From CAWALV01 sp963782965 (GTDB lineage Bacteria > Actinomycetota > Actinomycetes > Acidothermales > Acidothermaceae), in the NCBI GenBank assembly GCA_963782965.1, contig CAWALV010000006.1:558001-622000 (forward strand): 64,000 nt of DNA, read 5' to 3'. Made by a program: the position numbers and the translations under genes. Of the stretch, positions 16,952-24,444 are shown one piece after another. Under the pieces are notes generated by a model. That model made no database searches and was not told the DNA's origin. It saw only the letters and a program-made list of their open reading frames with translations. Every line of letters starts with the position of its first letter. Position 1 is the stretch's first letter.

Positions 16952-17719
16952 CTAGAAGACCGAGTAGCCGCCGTCGATCACCAGAATCGATCCGGTCATG
17001 AAACTCGACGCGGGGCTCGCCAGGAACACCACCGAAGGAGCGATCTCCTCCGGCTCGGCCGCCCGCTGCTGCGGGGCGTCCATGATCCAGTGGCGCCGGA
17101 ACTCCGGCCGGTCTATCGGGGCCATGTCGGTGCGAACATACCCGGGCGCGACGGCGTTGACGCGGACGCCGAAGGGCGCCCACTCGGCGGCCAGCGACTT
17201 GGTCAGGTGGTGCACCGCGGCCTTGGAAGCGTTGTAGGCGGGCTGCCACTGCGGCCGGTTCACGATCTGACCCGACATAGAGCCGATGTTCACGATGACG
17301 CCACCGCGAGCATCGACCATCTGCTTGCCGAACACCTGGCAGCCGTGCCACACGCCGTCGAGGTTGACCCGCAGGACCTCGCGCCACTCGTCCTCGGTCA
17401 CTTCGAGGGCGGGGCGGTGGATGCAGGTGCCGGCGTTGTTCACCAGGACGTCGACACGGCCGAACGCCTTCGCTATGTCCTGGGCGGCGGCGACGACGGA
17501 GTCGCGCTGAGCCACGTCGGCCTCAAATGCCTGCGCCTCGATGCCCTGGGCGGCAAGCTCCTCGACGGCGGCCTTGTTCGCGGCGGCGTCTCGTGCCACC
17601 ACGGCGATCCGCGCGCCGACCTCACCCAGTGCCTGCGCGAAGACACGGCCCAGGCCACGGTTGGACCCAGTGACGACGGCAACCTTGCCGTCGAGGCGGA
17701 GGCGGTCGATGACTGTCAT
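16952..17719 (-). CDS. Short-chain dehydrogenase/reductase (classical SDR)
   Basis: 255 residues. The NAD(P)-binding glycine motif TGSNRGLGRVFAQALG is at ~18-33, followed by NNAG, the catalytic Ser in NIGSMSG and YxxxK (AYNASKAAVHHL). The C-terminus has VAPGYVRTDMA and TGSILVIDGGYSVF. This is the pattern of sugar/polyol or 3-ketoacyl-type reductases; the substrate cannot be read from the sequence. ATG 17719 follows CGGGAGGG at proper spacing; an upstream in-frame ATG lacks one. It is transcribed alone, convergent with adnB, and looks like an insertion into the repair block. Confidence 0.85.
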   Translation of the reverse strand: MTVIDRLRLDGKVAVVTGSNRGLGRVFAQALGEVGARIAVVARDAAANKAAVEELAAQGIEAQAFEADVAQRDSVVAAAQDIAKAFGRVDVLVNNAGTCIHRPALEVTEDEWREVLRVNLDGVWHGCQVFGKQMVDARGGVIVNIGSMSGQIVNRPQWQPAYNASKAAVHHLTKSLAAEWAPFGVRVNAVAPGYVRTDMAPIDRPEFRRHWIMDAPQQRAAEPEEIAPSVVFLASPASSFMTGSILVIDGGYSVF

Positions 17720-17871
17720 GTTCCCTCCCGGGAGGTTCGTGTCGGTCTGCATCTAAGGAGCCCGACCGGACGACGGCGGCCATGAAGCCGTTGAGCTGCG
17801 TCGCGACATTGATCTCGCAGAGCCCGGTGCGGACCTCGTTGACCCGTGCCGAACGCGGCAAGCCATCGCCG

Positions 17872-17887
17872 TAGGGTGCCACCTATG
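17872..17887 (+). promoter_or_regulatory. Putative leaderless -10 element of the M20 peptidase gene
   Basis: TAGGGT (17872-17877) is separated by seven bases from ATG 17885, and no Shine-Dalgarno is present. The same -10/start spacing is seen before mscR and the PDZ-Lon gene. I see no clear -35. Confidence 0.4.
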
Positions 17888-19321
17888 AGCGCAGCTGCGG
17901 TAATCGACGCCGGACGGCGAGACGCCGTCCGGGCCTACATCGAGAAGCACGCCGACGAGTACGTCGCGCAGCTCTCGGAGTGGTTGCGCATCCCATCGGT
18001 ATGGACCGACCCCAGCCACGCCGACGACGTCGCCGCCTCGGCGCAGTGGCTTGCCGACGTCCTGACGCAGACGGGCTTCCCGCTTGTCGAGATCTGGCCG
18101 GCACCCGACGGCGCGCCCGCCGTTTTCGCCGAGTGGCGCAGCGACGATCCCGCCGCACCGACCGTTCTCGTGTACGGGCACCACGACGTCCAACCCGTCG
18201 ATCCCGTCGAGCTCTGGAGTTTCGCGCCGTTCGAACCGAAAGTGGTCCCCGGCCCGGACGGCGACCGGTTGCTCGGCCGCGGTGCCTCCGATGACAAGGG
18301 GCAGGTGCTCTACCACGTGCTCGGGTTGCGCGCGAACCTCGAGACGAGCAAGCGCACCGCGCCGCCGGTGAACCTGAAGTTCCTCATCGAGGGTGAGGAA
18401 GAATCCGGCTCACCGACGTTCACCCAGCTGTTGCGCGAAAGGCGGGATCGCCTCGACTGCGACGTCATCGTGGTGAGCGACACCGGCATGTACGGCCACG
18501 GCGCCACAACCGTCTGCGTCGGCATGCGCGGGCTGACCGACTGCCAGATCGACCTGCACGGCGCGGAGGTCGACCTGCACTCCGGCTCGTTCGGCGGCGC
18601 GGTGCCGAACCCGCTCACCGTGATGGCTCAACTGCTCTCCGGCCTGCACGACGAGCGCGGCCACGTCACTCTCGCGGGCTTCTACGACAGCGTCGTGCCG
18701 CTCTCGCCGCGCGAGCGCGAGCTGATCGCCGCGTTGCCGTTCGACGAGCAGGCCTGGCTCGACGACGCCGCGAGCCGCGCGACCGCGGGCGAGGAAGGGT
18801 TCAGCACGCTGGAGCGCATCTGGGCCCGGCCCACCTGCGAGGTCCACGGCATCTGGGGCGGTTACATGGGCCCGGGCAGCAAGACGATCGTGCCGACCGA
18901 CGCGCACGCCAAGGTGTCGTTCCGGCTGGTCGCCGACCAGCAACCGGCGCAGGTGCAAGAGGCGCTGCGCGCCTACGTCGACGCCCATGTGCCGCCGGGG
19001 CTCACCGCGAAGGTGACCTTCCCCGGCGCCGGCGTGCGGCCCTATCTCGTGCCGCTCGACCACCCCGCCGTGCAGGCGATCACCCGCTCACTCGGCGTCG
19101 CGTTCGACGCCGAGGTGTTGTTCACTCGCGAAGGGGGCTCCGGCCCGGAGGCAGACATCGCCGAGATCCTCGACGCGCCGCTCGTCTTTCTCGGTGTCGG
19201 GTTGCCGACCGACCGCATCCACGCGCCCGACGAGCACGCCGTCGTCCCCTTGCTGCTGCGGGGGGCCGAGGCCGTCGCCTACCTGTGGGACGACCTCGCC
19301 GTTTCGCTCCGCCGGGCCTGA
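17885..19321 (+). CDS. M20 family metallopeptidase (dipeptidase type)
   Basis: 478 residues of the M20 dipeptidase family (CNDP-like). The di-zinc ligands are visible: VYGHHDVQPVD (His and catalytic Asp), GRGASDDKGQ (bridging Asp), FLIEGEEESGSP (general-base Glu with ligand Glu), VVSDTGMYG and a late His in DRIHAPDEHA. The central dimerisation domain runs from ~200 to 340 (DLHSGSFGGAVPNPLTVM). It probably cleaves small peptides in the cytoplasm. It is the first gene of an operon with nudC, which follows after seven bases. Confidence 0.88.
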   Translation: MSAAAVIDAGRRDAVRAYIEKHADEYVAQLSEWLRIPSVWTDPSHADDVAASAQWLADVLTQTGFPLVEIWPAPDGAPAVFAEWRSDDPAAPTVLVYGHHDVQPVDPVELWSFAPFEPKVVPGPDGDRLLGRGASDDKGQVLYHVLGLRANLETSKRTAPPVNLKFLIEGEEESGSPTFTQLLRERRDRLDCDVIVVSDTGMYGHGATTVCVGMRGLTDCQIDLHGAEVDLHSGSFGGAVPNPLTVMAQLLSGLHDERGHVTLAGFYDSVVPLSPRERELIAALPFDEQAWLDDAASRATAGEEGFSTLERIWARPTCEVHGIWGGYMGPGSKTIVPTDAHAKVSFRLVADQQPAQVQEALRAYVDAHVPPGLTAKVTFPGAGVRPYLVPLDHPAVQAITRSLGVAFDAEVLFTREGGSGPEADIAEILDAPLVFLGVGLPTDRIHAPDEHAVVPLLLRGAEAVAYLWDDLAVSLRRA

Positions 19322-19328
19322 GCGACCC

Positions 19329-20255
19329 GTGCCTGGTCAGCCACCGCTCGCCCGCTCGGCGATCGACCGGGCCGCGCACCGGCGGGCGGACGACGAGTGG
19401 CTCGCCGCCGCCTGGCGGCATCCGGCCTCGCGTGCATTCCTCGTCGAGCGCGGGCGTGCACTCGTCCGCGACGACGCCCTGATCTGGACGCCGACCAGCG
19501 AGCTACCGGCGGCTTCCTCCGGGGAGCGGTTCTTTCTCGGCCTACGCGCCGGCATGCCCGAGGGCAGCGGCCTGTTCGCGATCGCCGCGCCGCTACCCGA
19601 ACCCCCGCCCGCCGAGGTGCGCACGGCCTCACTGCGCGACGTCGGAGCCCTGCTTCCCGACGCCGATGCCGGGGCGCTCGCGCATGCGTCGGCGTTGGAG
19701 CAGTGGCACTATCGCCATCAACATTGCCCGCGCTGTGGTGCGGTGACCGTCAGCGCACTCGCCGGGCATGTGCGTCGCTGCCCGGACGACGGCAGCGAGC
19801 ATCACCCGCGCACCGATCCGGCGATCATCGTGCTGGTGACGGACGACGACGACCGCGCGTTGCTCGGACGGCAGCCGAGCTGGGCGGCCGGCCGGATGTC
19901 GACGCTGGCCGGATACGTCGAAGCGGGGGAGACGCTCGAAGGTGCCGTCGTCCGCGAGGTCTTCGAAGAGGTCGGGGTGCGGGTCGGCGAGCTGCGCTAC
20001 GTCGGCAGCCAGCCGTGGCCGTTCCCGTCGAGCCTGATGCTCGCCTACACGGCGAGGGCGTTGACCACCGAAATCACCGTCGATGCAGAGGAGATCGTCG
20101 AAGCGCGCTGGTTCACCCGAGAGCAGTTGCGCGCCGCGTTGGCAGACGGAAGTCTGCGGCTGCCGATGCGGGCGTCGGTCGCGTTCTACCTGATCGACAC
20201 CTGGTTCGGTGGCGAGCTCGCCGGGCTCGCCGATCTAGCCAGGCCGGTGTCTTAG
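19329..20255 (+). CDS. nudC: NADH pyrophosphatase / RNA deNADding hydrolase NudC
   Basis: 308 residues. NudC hydrolyses NAD(H) to NMN(H) and AMP and removes NAD caps from RNA. The C-terminal Nudix domain has the box GYVEAGETLEGAVVREVFEE followed by VGV, and the NADH-specific SQPWPFPSSLMLAY motif. The middle zinc ribbon has HCPRCG and RRCPDDGSEH: three Cys, with Asp at the place of the fourth. Some NudC-type proteins hydrolyse isoniazid-NAD adducts in mycobacteria. The start GTG 19329 lies seven bases after the M20 stop. The 3' end overlaps the convergent mycoredoxin gene by four bases. Confidence 0.9.
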   Translation: MPGQPPLARSAIDRAAHRRADDEWLAAAWRHPASRAFLVERGRALVRDDALIWTPTSELPAASSGERFFLGLRAGMPEGSGLFAIAAPLPEPPPAEVRTASLRDVGALLPDADAGALAHASALEQWHYRHQHCPRCGAVTVSALAGHVRRCPDDGSEHHPRTDPAIIVLVTDDDDRALLGRQPSWAAGRMSTLAGYVEAGETLEGAVVREVFEEVGVRVGELRYVGSQPWPFPSSLMLAYTARALTTEITVDAEEIVEARWFTREQLRAALADGSLRLPMRASVAFYLIDTWFGGELAGLADLARPVS

Positions 20256-20518
20256 GAGGCGACGCCGTCGAGGCGGGCGATCACGGCCGAAAGGCGCGGG
20301 TTCGTCAGGGTCGAGCCGTCCGGGAAGCGAACCGTGGGGACCGTCTGGTTCCCCCCGTTGATGCTCATGACGTACTCGGCGCTGTCGGGGTCGTCCTCGA
20401 TGTTGATCTCGGTGAACGCGATCCCTTGCTCCAGGAGCCCCCGCTTGAGCGAACGGCAATAGCCGCACCAGGTGGTCGAGTACATGATCAACTCGTCGGT
20501 GTCGTTCGCGGAGGGCAC
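20252..20518 (-). CDS. mrx1: Mycoredoxin (glutaredoxin-like, CGYC)
   Basis: 88 residues with the thioredoxin fold of mycoredoxins: MYSTTWCGYCRSLKRGL carries the active-site CGYC (Cys18 and Cys21), followed by INIEDDP, GGNQTVPTVRF (cis-Pro) and DGSTLTNP. Mycoredoxin-1 reduces mycothiol-protein mixed disulfides. GTG 20518 has AGGAG five bases upstream. It is divergent from uvrD2 and convergent with nudC, the arrangement also found in mycobacteria. Confidence 0.9.
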   Translation of the reverse strand: MPSANDTDELIMYSTTWCGYCRSLKRGLLEQGIAFTEINIEDDPDSAEYVMSINGGNQTVPTVRFPDGSTLTNPRLSAVIARLDGVAS

Positions 20519-20643
20519 GCGGGCTCCTGATCTTGTCGGGGACGGCGAGTGGTTGCGGAAGCAACCTCTTCACCGGTGTGTAACCCGTCCCCAGCCGCGG
20601 TTCTTCCGCAACCTCCGTCGGCACCACCTGCCAAGATGCACGG

Positions 20644-22746
20644 GTGGTCAACGAGGTAGCGGAGTCGCCCGGCTTGCTTGCCGGGCTCGATCCGGAGCAG
20701 CGCGCCGCGGCGGAGGCGGTTCGCGGCCCGGTCTGCATCCTGGCCGGGGCCGGCACGGGGAAGACCCGCGCGATCACGCACCGCATCGCCTACGCGGTGG
20801 AATCCGGCGCCGTCGACCCGCGGCACGTGCTCGCGGTCACGTTCACCAGCCGCGCGGCCGGTGAGATGCGCGGCCGCCTGCGGCGGCTCGGAGCGGCCCA
20901 GGTTGCTGCTCGAACCTTCCATTCGGCGGCGCTGCGCCAACTCCAGTACTTCTGGCCGCGAACAATCGGCGGTCCGCTGCCGGGGATCGTCTCGTCGAAG
21001 GTGCCGCTGCTGGCCGAGGTCGCCGGTCGGCTGCGGCTCGGCCTGTCGTCGTCCGAACTGCGCGACGTCGCCGGCGAGATCGAATGGATGAAGGCGCTCC
21101 AGCGCCCCGCCGACGACTACGCGGCTTCGGTGCGGCTCGCGCACCGGATCGCCCCTCGCGCCGAGGCCGAGGTGGCCGCGATCTACGCGGGCTACGAAGA
21201 CCTCAAGGCCCGCAAGAACGTGCTCGACTTCGAAGACCTGCTCCTGCACGCGACAGCGCTGCTCGAGAGCGAGCCGGCGGTCGCCCAGGAAGTCCGCGAC
21301 CAATACCGCTACTTCGTCGTAGACGAGTACCAGGACGTCAACCCCGCCCAGCAGCGACTGCTCGACGCCTGGCTCGGCGGGCGCGACGACCTGTGCGTGG
21401 TCGGCGATCCCGAGCAGACGATCTACACCTTCGCCGGCGCGACGCCGACCTACCTCACCGGCTTCTCCGCGCGCTACCCGCAGGCGGCCGTCGTCCGGCT
21501 GGTGCGCGACTACCGCTCGACCCCGCAGATCGTGGCGGCGGCGAACCGGCTTTCCGGTGGCACGCTCGTCGCGCAGCGGCCTGCCGGGCCCGAACCCACC
21601 ATCTCGAGCTACGACGACGAGGACGCCGAAGCGCGGGCCGTCGCGGGTCGCGCGGCGCAGTTGATCGCCGCAGGGATGCCCGCGCACCAGATCGCCGTCC
21701 TCTTCCGGATCAACGCGCAGTCGCAGACCTACGAGCAGGCGCTGGCCGAGGCGGGCGTGTCCTACGTACTGCGCGGCGCCGAGCGATTCTTCGAGCGGCC
21801 GGAGGTCCGCGAAGCGCTGTTCCTGCTGCGCGCGGCCACCCGAAGCGAGCAGCCCGACGCCGTCGCGCCGCTGTCCGACGTCGTCCGCGACGTGCTCGCC
21901 GGCGTGGGCCTCACCCCCACTGCACCCGCGGGCGCAGGTGTCGCCCGCGATCGGTGGGACTCTCTCGCCGCGCTGGCGCGCCTTGCCGAGGAACGTGCCG
22001 AGGGGTCGCTCGCCGAGTTCGTCGCCGATCTGGAGGAGCGCGCATCGCTTCAGCACGCGCCGACGGTCGACGGCGTGACCCTCGCCTCGTTGCATGCGGC
22101 GAAAGGCTTGGAGTGGGACGCCGTCTTCGTCGTCGGGTTGGTCGAAGGCACGTTGCCGATCGTGTACGCCGAGACGCCGGAGCAGATCGAAGAGGAGCAG
22201 CGGCTGGTCTATGTCGGCATCACCCGGGCGCGCGAGCACCTGTTCTTCTCCTGGGCTGCAGCACGCTCGCCCGGCGGGCGCGCCTCTCGCCGTCCGAGCC
22301 GGTTCCTGGTCGCGATCGACCCCACCCAGCGCGGACCGGCGACCGAACGGCAGGGCCGGGCAGGGGGCGGCCGGCGCGACCGGCGGTACGAGACGCTGCG
22401 CTGCCGGGTGTGCCAACGGGTGCTCACGGCCGGTGCCGAACGCAAGCTCGGCCGGTGCGCCGACTGCCCGGGCGACGTCGACGAGCAGCTGTTCGAACGG
22501 TTGCGGGCGTGGCGGTTGGAGCGTGCGAAGGGGCTCAAGCAGCCGGCTTACTGCGTCTTCACCGACGCGACGCTCACCCGCATCGCCGAGGTGCGGCCAG
22601 CGACCCGGGAGGAACTCGCCTCCATCGGGGGCGTCGGCGCGATGAAGCTGAACGCCTATGCCGATGAGGTGCTGTCGCTGTGCCAGCGCGAGACCGACAC
22701 GACGATCGACCTGTCGACGCAGGGCTCGCGAGCGCCGCAGATTTGA
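20644..22746 (+). CDS. uvrD2: ATP-dependent DNA helicase UvrD2
   Basis: 700 residues of superfamily 1A. Walker A GAGTGKT is at 35-41; others are LAVTFTSRAAGEMRGRL, FVVDEYQDVNPAQQRLL, VGDPEQTIYTFAGA, TLASLHAAKGLEWDAV and VYVGITRAREHLFFSW. As in mycobacterial UvrD2, a tetracysteine segment (CRVCQ...GRCADC, ~580-605) is followed by a C-terminal HRDC domain (FERLRAWRLERAKGLKQPAY onward). It unwinds DNA 3' to 5' during repair. The start is GTG 20644. It is the gene immediately before the whiB7 promoter. Confidence 0.92.
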   Translation: MVNEVAESPGLLAGLDPEQRAAAEAVRGPVCILAGAGTGKTRAITHRIAYAVESGAVDPRHVLAVTFTSRAAGEMRGRLRRLGAAQVAARTFHSAALRQLQYFWPRTIGGPLPGIVSSKVPLLAEVAGRLRLGLSSSELRDVAGEIEWMKALQRPADDYAASVRLAHRIAPRAEAEVAAIYAGYEDLKARKNVLDFEDLLLHATALLESEPAVAQEVRDQYRYFVVDEYQDVNPAQQRLLDAWLGGRDDLCVVGDPEQTIYTFAGATPTYLTGFSARYPQAAVVRLVRDYRSTPQIVAAANRLSGGTLVAQRPAGPEPTISSYDDEDAEARAVAGRAAQLIAAGMPAHQIAVLFRINAQSQTYEQALAEAGVSYVLRGAERFFERPEVREALFLLRAATRSEQPDAVAPLSDVVRDVLAGVGLTPTAPAGAGVARDRWDSLAALARLAEERAEGSLAEFVADLEERASLQHAPTVDGVTLASLHAAKGLEWDAVFVVGLVEGTLPIVYAETPEQIEEEQRLVYVGITRAREHLFFSWAAARSPGGRASRRPSRFLVAIDPTQRGPATERQGRAGGGRRDRRYETLRCRVCQRVLTAGAERKLGRCADCPGDVDEQLFERLRAWRLERAKGLKQPAYCVFTDATLTRIAEVRPATREELASIGGVGAMKLNAYADEVLSLCQRETDTTIDLSTQGSRAPQI

Positions 22747-22777
22747 GCCGGCCGAATAGCTGAAACCTGAGATAGCC

Positions 22778-22816
22778 GAAAATGCATTGTGTGCTTCGCC
22801 GCCGAGCCCGTACCCT
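22778..22816 (+). promoter_or_regulatory. WhiB7-type promoter of the whiB7 leader
   Basis: An AT-rich block GAAAAT (22778-22783) lies three bases upstream of the -35 TTGTGT (22787-22792). An 18-base spacer leads to the -10 TACCCT (22811-22816). WhiB7 bound to SigA uses its AT-hook to read an AT-rich element directly upstream of the -35, so this is the expected autoregulated promoter. Transcription would start near 22823, about 1 kb before the whiB7 start codon. Confidence 0.65.
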
Positions 22817-22963
22817 GCTCCAAGGTTCGCCGGGAAGCGCCTACATCTGGCTGCCCGGCGTCCGAGTTCTCTTTGTATCCGAAATCGCAGTACCCGCAAG
22901 ATGACCGGCACTGTGCCTCACGCGGCGCAGGCGAACCTACGACTCGAGAGGTGGTGAGCACTG

Positions 22964-23434
22964 GTGAAGATCGGAATCGTTGATCGGCCCGGCGTCGCTT
23001 TCGCGGCCCGCGAACGCGCTGTGCTCTCCACCGCTGCTGCTCGTACCACGCTCGTGCCCCTCGCGGGTGCCGGCTGGCGCGCAGCCGCTAGCGCCACGGA
23101 GCTCGGCTCGGTCGCCACGGGTGTCGCGCCGGCAGTTGCCGTAGTCGAGGCAGCAGTCGCGAAGGCACTGGCCGCTAAGGCACTCGCTCCTAAGGCACTC
23201 GCTCCTAAGGCACTCGCTCCTAAGGCAGTCGCTCCTAAGGCAGTCGCTCCTAAGGCAGTCGCTCCTAAGGCAATGCCGGCTTCCAAGGCAGCGATGGCAG
23301 TCGCACTGAAGCCGGCCACGGCCCCGATTTGCGCGCAGCTCCCGAGCCTGACGACCGCACCGCGCACCAACCAGCACCTGTTCAACCGTACGAACGGAAC
23401 CACCGGGTCCCCGTCCTGGAGACCACCAGCTTGA
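22964..23434 (+). CDS. Long upstream ORF in the whiB7 leader with APKAL/APKAV repeats
   Basis: A 156-codon frame begins at GTG 22964, about 140 bases after the predicted transcription start, and ends 24 bases before a strong terminator. This is the uORF-terminator order of whiB7/wblC attenuators. The product is Ala-rich with seven or eight five-residue repeats (A-P-K-A-L/V, codons ~66-104) and no recognisable domain. The repeats use GCT, CCT and GCA codons that are uncommon in this GC-rich genome. A nine-codon alternative frame (GTG 22954 to 22983) overlaps its start. I read it as a regulatory uORF: slowed translation would let downstream RNA avoid terminator formation. Whether the peptide itself matters is unknown. 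Confidence 0.55.
   Translation: MKIGIVDRPGVAFAARERAVLSTAAARTTLVPLAGAGWRAAASATELGSVATGVAPAVAVVEAAVAKALAAKALAPKALAPKALAPKAVAPKAVAPKAVAPKAMPASKAAMAVALKPATAPICAQLPSLTTAPRTNQHLFNRTNGTTGSPSWRPPA
23160..23276 (+). repeat. 15-bp tandem repeat inside the whiB7 leader uORF
   Basis: CTAAGGCACTCGCTC or CTAAGGCAGTCGCTC repeats at a strict 15-base period from 23175 (starts at 23175, 23190, 23205, 23220, 23235, 23250, 23265), preceded by one degenerate unit at 23160. The unit keeps the reading frame and encodes K-A-L/V-A-P. The three CACTC copies come first and the three CAGTC copies last, suggesting stepwise duplication. Confidence 0.9.
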
Positions 23435-23461
23435 GACGTCCTCGAACTGGCGCACTCCAGG
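23415..23461 (+). promoter_or_regulatory. Candidate anti-terminator pairing overlapping the uORF end
   Basis: CCTGGAG (23415-23421), within the last codons of the uORF, can pair with CTCCAGG (23455-23461). That segment includes the first three bases of the terminator's left arm. A ribosome on the final codons would mask the first half. The pairing is therefore mutually exclusive with full terminator formation, as an attenuator requires. Assignment is by base complementarity only. Confidence 0.4.
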
Positions 23462-23502
23462 CCGCGAACCCGAATCCGGGTCCGCGGCCTTTTTGTTTGT
23501 TC
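23459..23502 (+). terminator. Intrinsic terminator (attenuator) in the whiB7 leader
   Basis: AGGCCGCG (23459-23466) pairs with CGCGGCCT (23483-23490). Inside it ACCCG (23468-23472) pairs with CGGGT (23477-23481), loop AATC, and the hairpin is followed by TTTTGTTTGTT. It lies 24 bases after the uORF stop and 320 bases before whiB7, so most transcripts should end here unless attenuation is relieved. Confidence 0.8.
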
Positions 23503-23651
23503 CGATCCCGCTAGCCAACGCCCCGACGACCCACCCGCCCCGACGACGAACTGCCCGACCGACCGACGAGCCCGCTCCACCAGCAGCAAGAGCGACGACT
23601 TACGCAAGGGCCGATCGTCTCTTCTGCAAGACACGAACACGGAGGCGCAAA

Positions 23652-23828
23652 GTGTCAGACCCCATCGCGAGGATGACGGCCTGGCGCTCGGCCGGCATCG
23701 CGGGTCACCACCCGCAGTGCACCACCACGGGTCACGCGCCCGTGGCGCAAGAACCACGGGCTACCGCCCGAGGCGAATCCACCGCCGGTTACCGCCTGCG
23801 GTGCACCTACGACGTCACGAGGGGGTGA
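23652..23828 (+). CDS. 58-aa small ORF translationally coupled to whiB7
   Basis: A GTG at 23652 sits six bases after GGAGG (23641-23645). The frame (VSDPIARMTAWRSAG..., ending TYDVTRG) stops at TGA 23826-23828, overlapping the whiB7 GTG at 23825 (GTGA). The strong ribosome binding site and the coupling overlap suggest it is translated and feeds ribosomes to whiB7, whose own Shine-Dalgarno (GAGGGG) is only a few bases from its start. The peptide has two Cys and several His but no domain I know. It is downstream of the attenuator, so it would be made only on read-through. Confidence 0.45.
   Translation: MSDPIARMTAWRSAGIAGHHPQCTTTGHAPVAQEPRATARGESTAGYRLRCTYDVTRG
23725..23760 (+). promoter_or_regulatory. 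Mutually exclusive hairpins before whiB7
   Basis: CCCGTGG (23739-23745) can pair either with the upstream CCACGGG (23725-23731) or with the identical downstream CCACGGG (23754-23760). A smaller hairpin GCGGGT/ACCCGC (23700-23715) precedes it. Two competing stems 65-100 bases before the whiB7 start resemble a second RNA switch, though they also lie inside the 58-codon frame. Confidence 0.35.
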
Positions 23829-24118
23829 CGCAGTTGCTGACCGACCAGTTCGACGAGGTGCTCGCAAAGGCACTGCACCGGTCGTTGGAGATTCCCTGTC
23901 TGACGGTCGATCCGGAGTTGTTCTTCGCCGAGTCGCCCGACGATGTCGAGACCGCCAAGGCGATGTGCGCTGAGTGCCCGGTGCGCATCAACTGCCTCAC
24001 CGCCGCGCTCGAGCGGCGTGAGCCCTGGGGCGTCTGGGGTGGCGAACTGTTCGTGGGTGGGGTCGTCGTGCCCCGCAAGCGTCCGCGCGGTCGCCCCCGC
24101 AAGGAGGTCGCGGCTTGA
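23825..24118 (+). CDS. whiB7: WhiB7 family redox-sensing transcriptional activator
   Basis: 97 residues. WhiB7 binds a [4Fe-4S] cluster and the sigma factor SigA and activates intrinsic antibiotic-resistance genes. The four cluster Cys are in EIPCLT, AMCAECPVRINC (C-x2-C-x5-C), followed by the WhiB signature EPWGVWGGELF and the C-terminal AT-hook RPRGRPRK that distinguishes WhiB7 from other Wbl proteins. It starts at GTG 23825 overlapping the 58-codon frame. Location after uvrD2 and opposite the ABC1 kinase matches mycobacteria. The leader architecture suggests transcriptional attenuation plus autoregulation; arr at 3272 is a plausible regulon member. Confidence 0.93.
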   Translation: MTQLLTDQFDEVLAKALHRSLEIPCLTVDPELFFAESPDDVETAKAMCAECPVRINCLTAALERREPWGVWGGELFVGGVVVPRKRPRGRPRKEVAA

Positions 24119-24181
24119 GCCGCACAGTCGCTCGTGGCGTCCGCGCAACGAGTCGTTATCGAGGGGATGTAGGAGTACACG

Positions 24182-24346
24182 ATGTTCACTTTGCAGGAGG
24201 CGCACGTTCGCGCCGTTATGGCCGAACGAGAACGCCAGGTGCACCTAGGTGCACAGCGAACGAAGCGGAGTTGGGCTCGCCCGGGCACACCTCACGCACA
24301 GGAGTCCGGTCACTGGTTCCGCCGGGTTCTGCTGGCCGGTCGCTGA
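24182..24346 (+). CDS. Small hypothetical protein, 54 aa
   Basis: ATG 24182 is preceded by TAGGAG at six bases. The frame (MFTLQEAHVRAVMAERERQ... to HWFRRVLLAGR) is short, strongly basic and probably helical. Small proteins beginning MFTLQEAHVR are familiar from actinobacterial genomes as uncharacterised, but I cannot name a function. It lies between whiB7 and the strong terminator at 24377 and could be co-transcribed with whiB7. Confidence 0.6.
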   Translation: MFTLQEAHVRAVMAERERQVHLGAQRTKRSWARPGTPHAQESGHWFRRVLLAGR

Positions 24347-24376
24347 CCAGCCGGGGCCAATACCAGCGCACCAAGA

Positions 24377-24412
24377 GCAAAGGCGCCGCATCCGAAGATG
24401 CGGCGCCTTTGC
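24377..24412. terminator. Bidirectional intrinsic terminator
   Basis: GCAAAGGCGCCGCATC (24377-24392) and GATGCGGCGCCTTTGC (24397-24412) form a perfect 16-bp stem with a CGAA tetraloop. T-rich tracts occur on both strands. It separates whiB7 and the small ORF from the convergent ABC1 kinase gene. Confidence 0.9.
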
Positions 24413-24444
24413 TTTGCCCGATGCGTGCGTCGTCTCCCGCGGCG

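Noticed and set aside
22789..22983. 65-codon frame at the start of the whiB7 leader
   Set aside because: Its start codon overlaps the predicted -35 box, so it would not be on the transcript, and no RBS precedes it.
23160..23276. Histone H1-like (Ala-Lys-Pro repeat) nucleoid protein
   Set aside because: The APKA repeats recall H1-like tails, but there are only ~8 short repeats, no DNA-binding domain, and the frame sits between the whiB7 promoter and an attenuator hairpin, which better fits a regulatory uORF.
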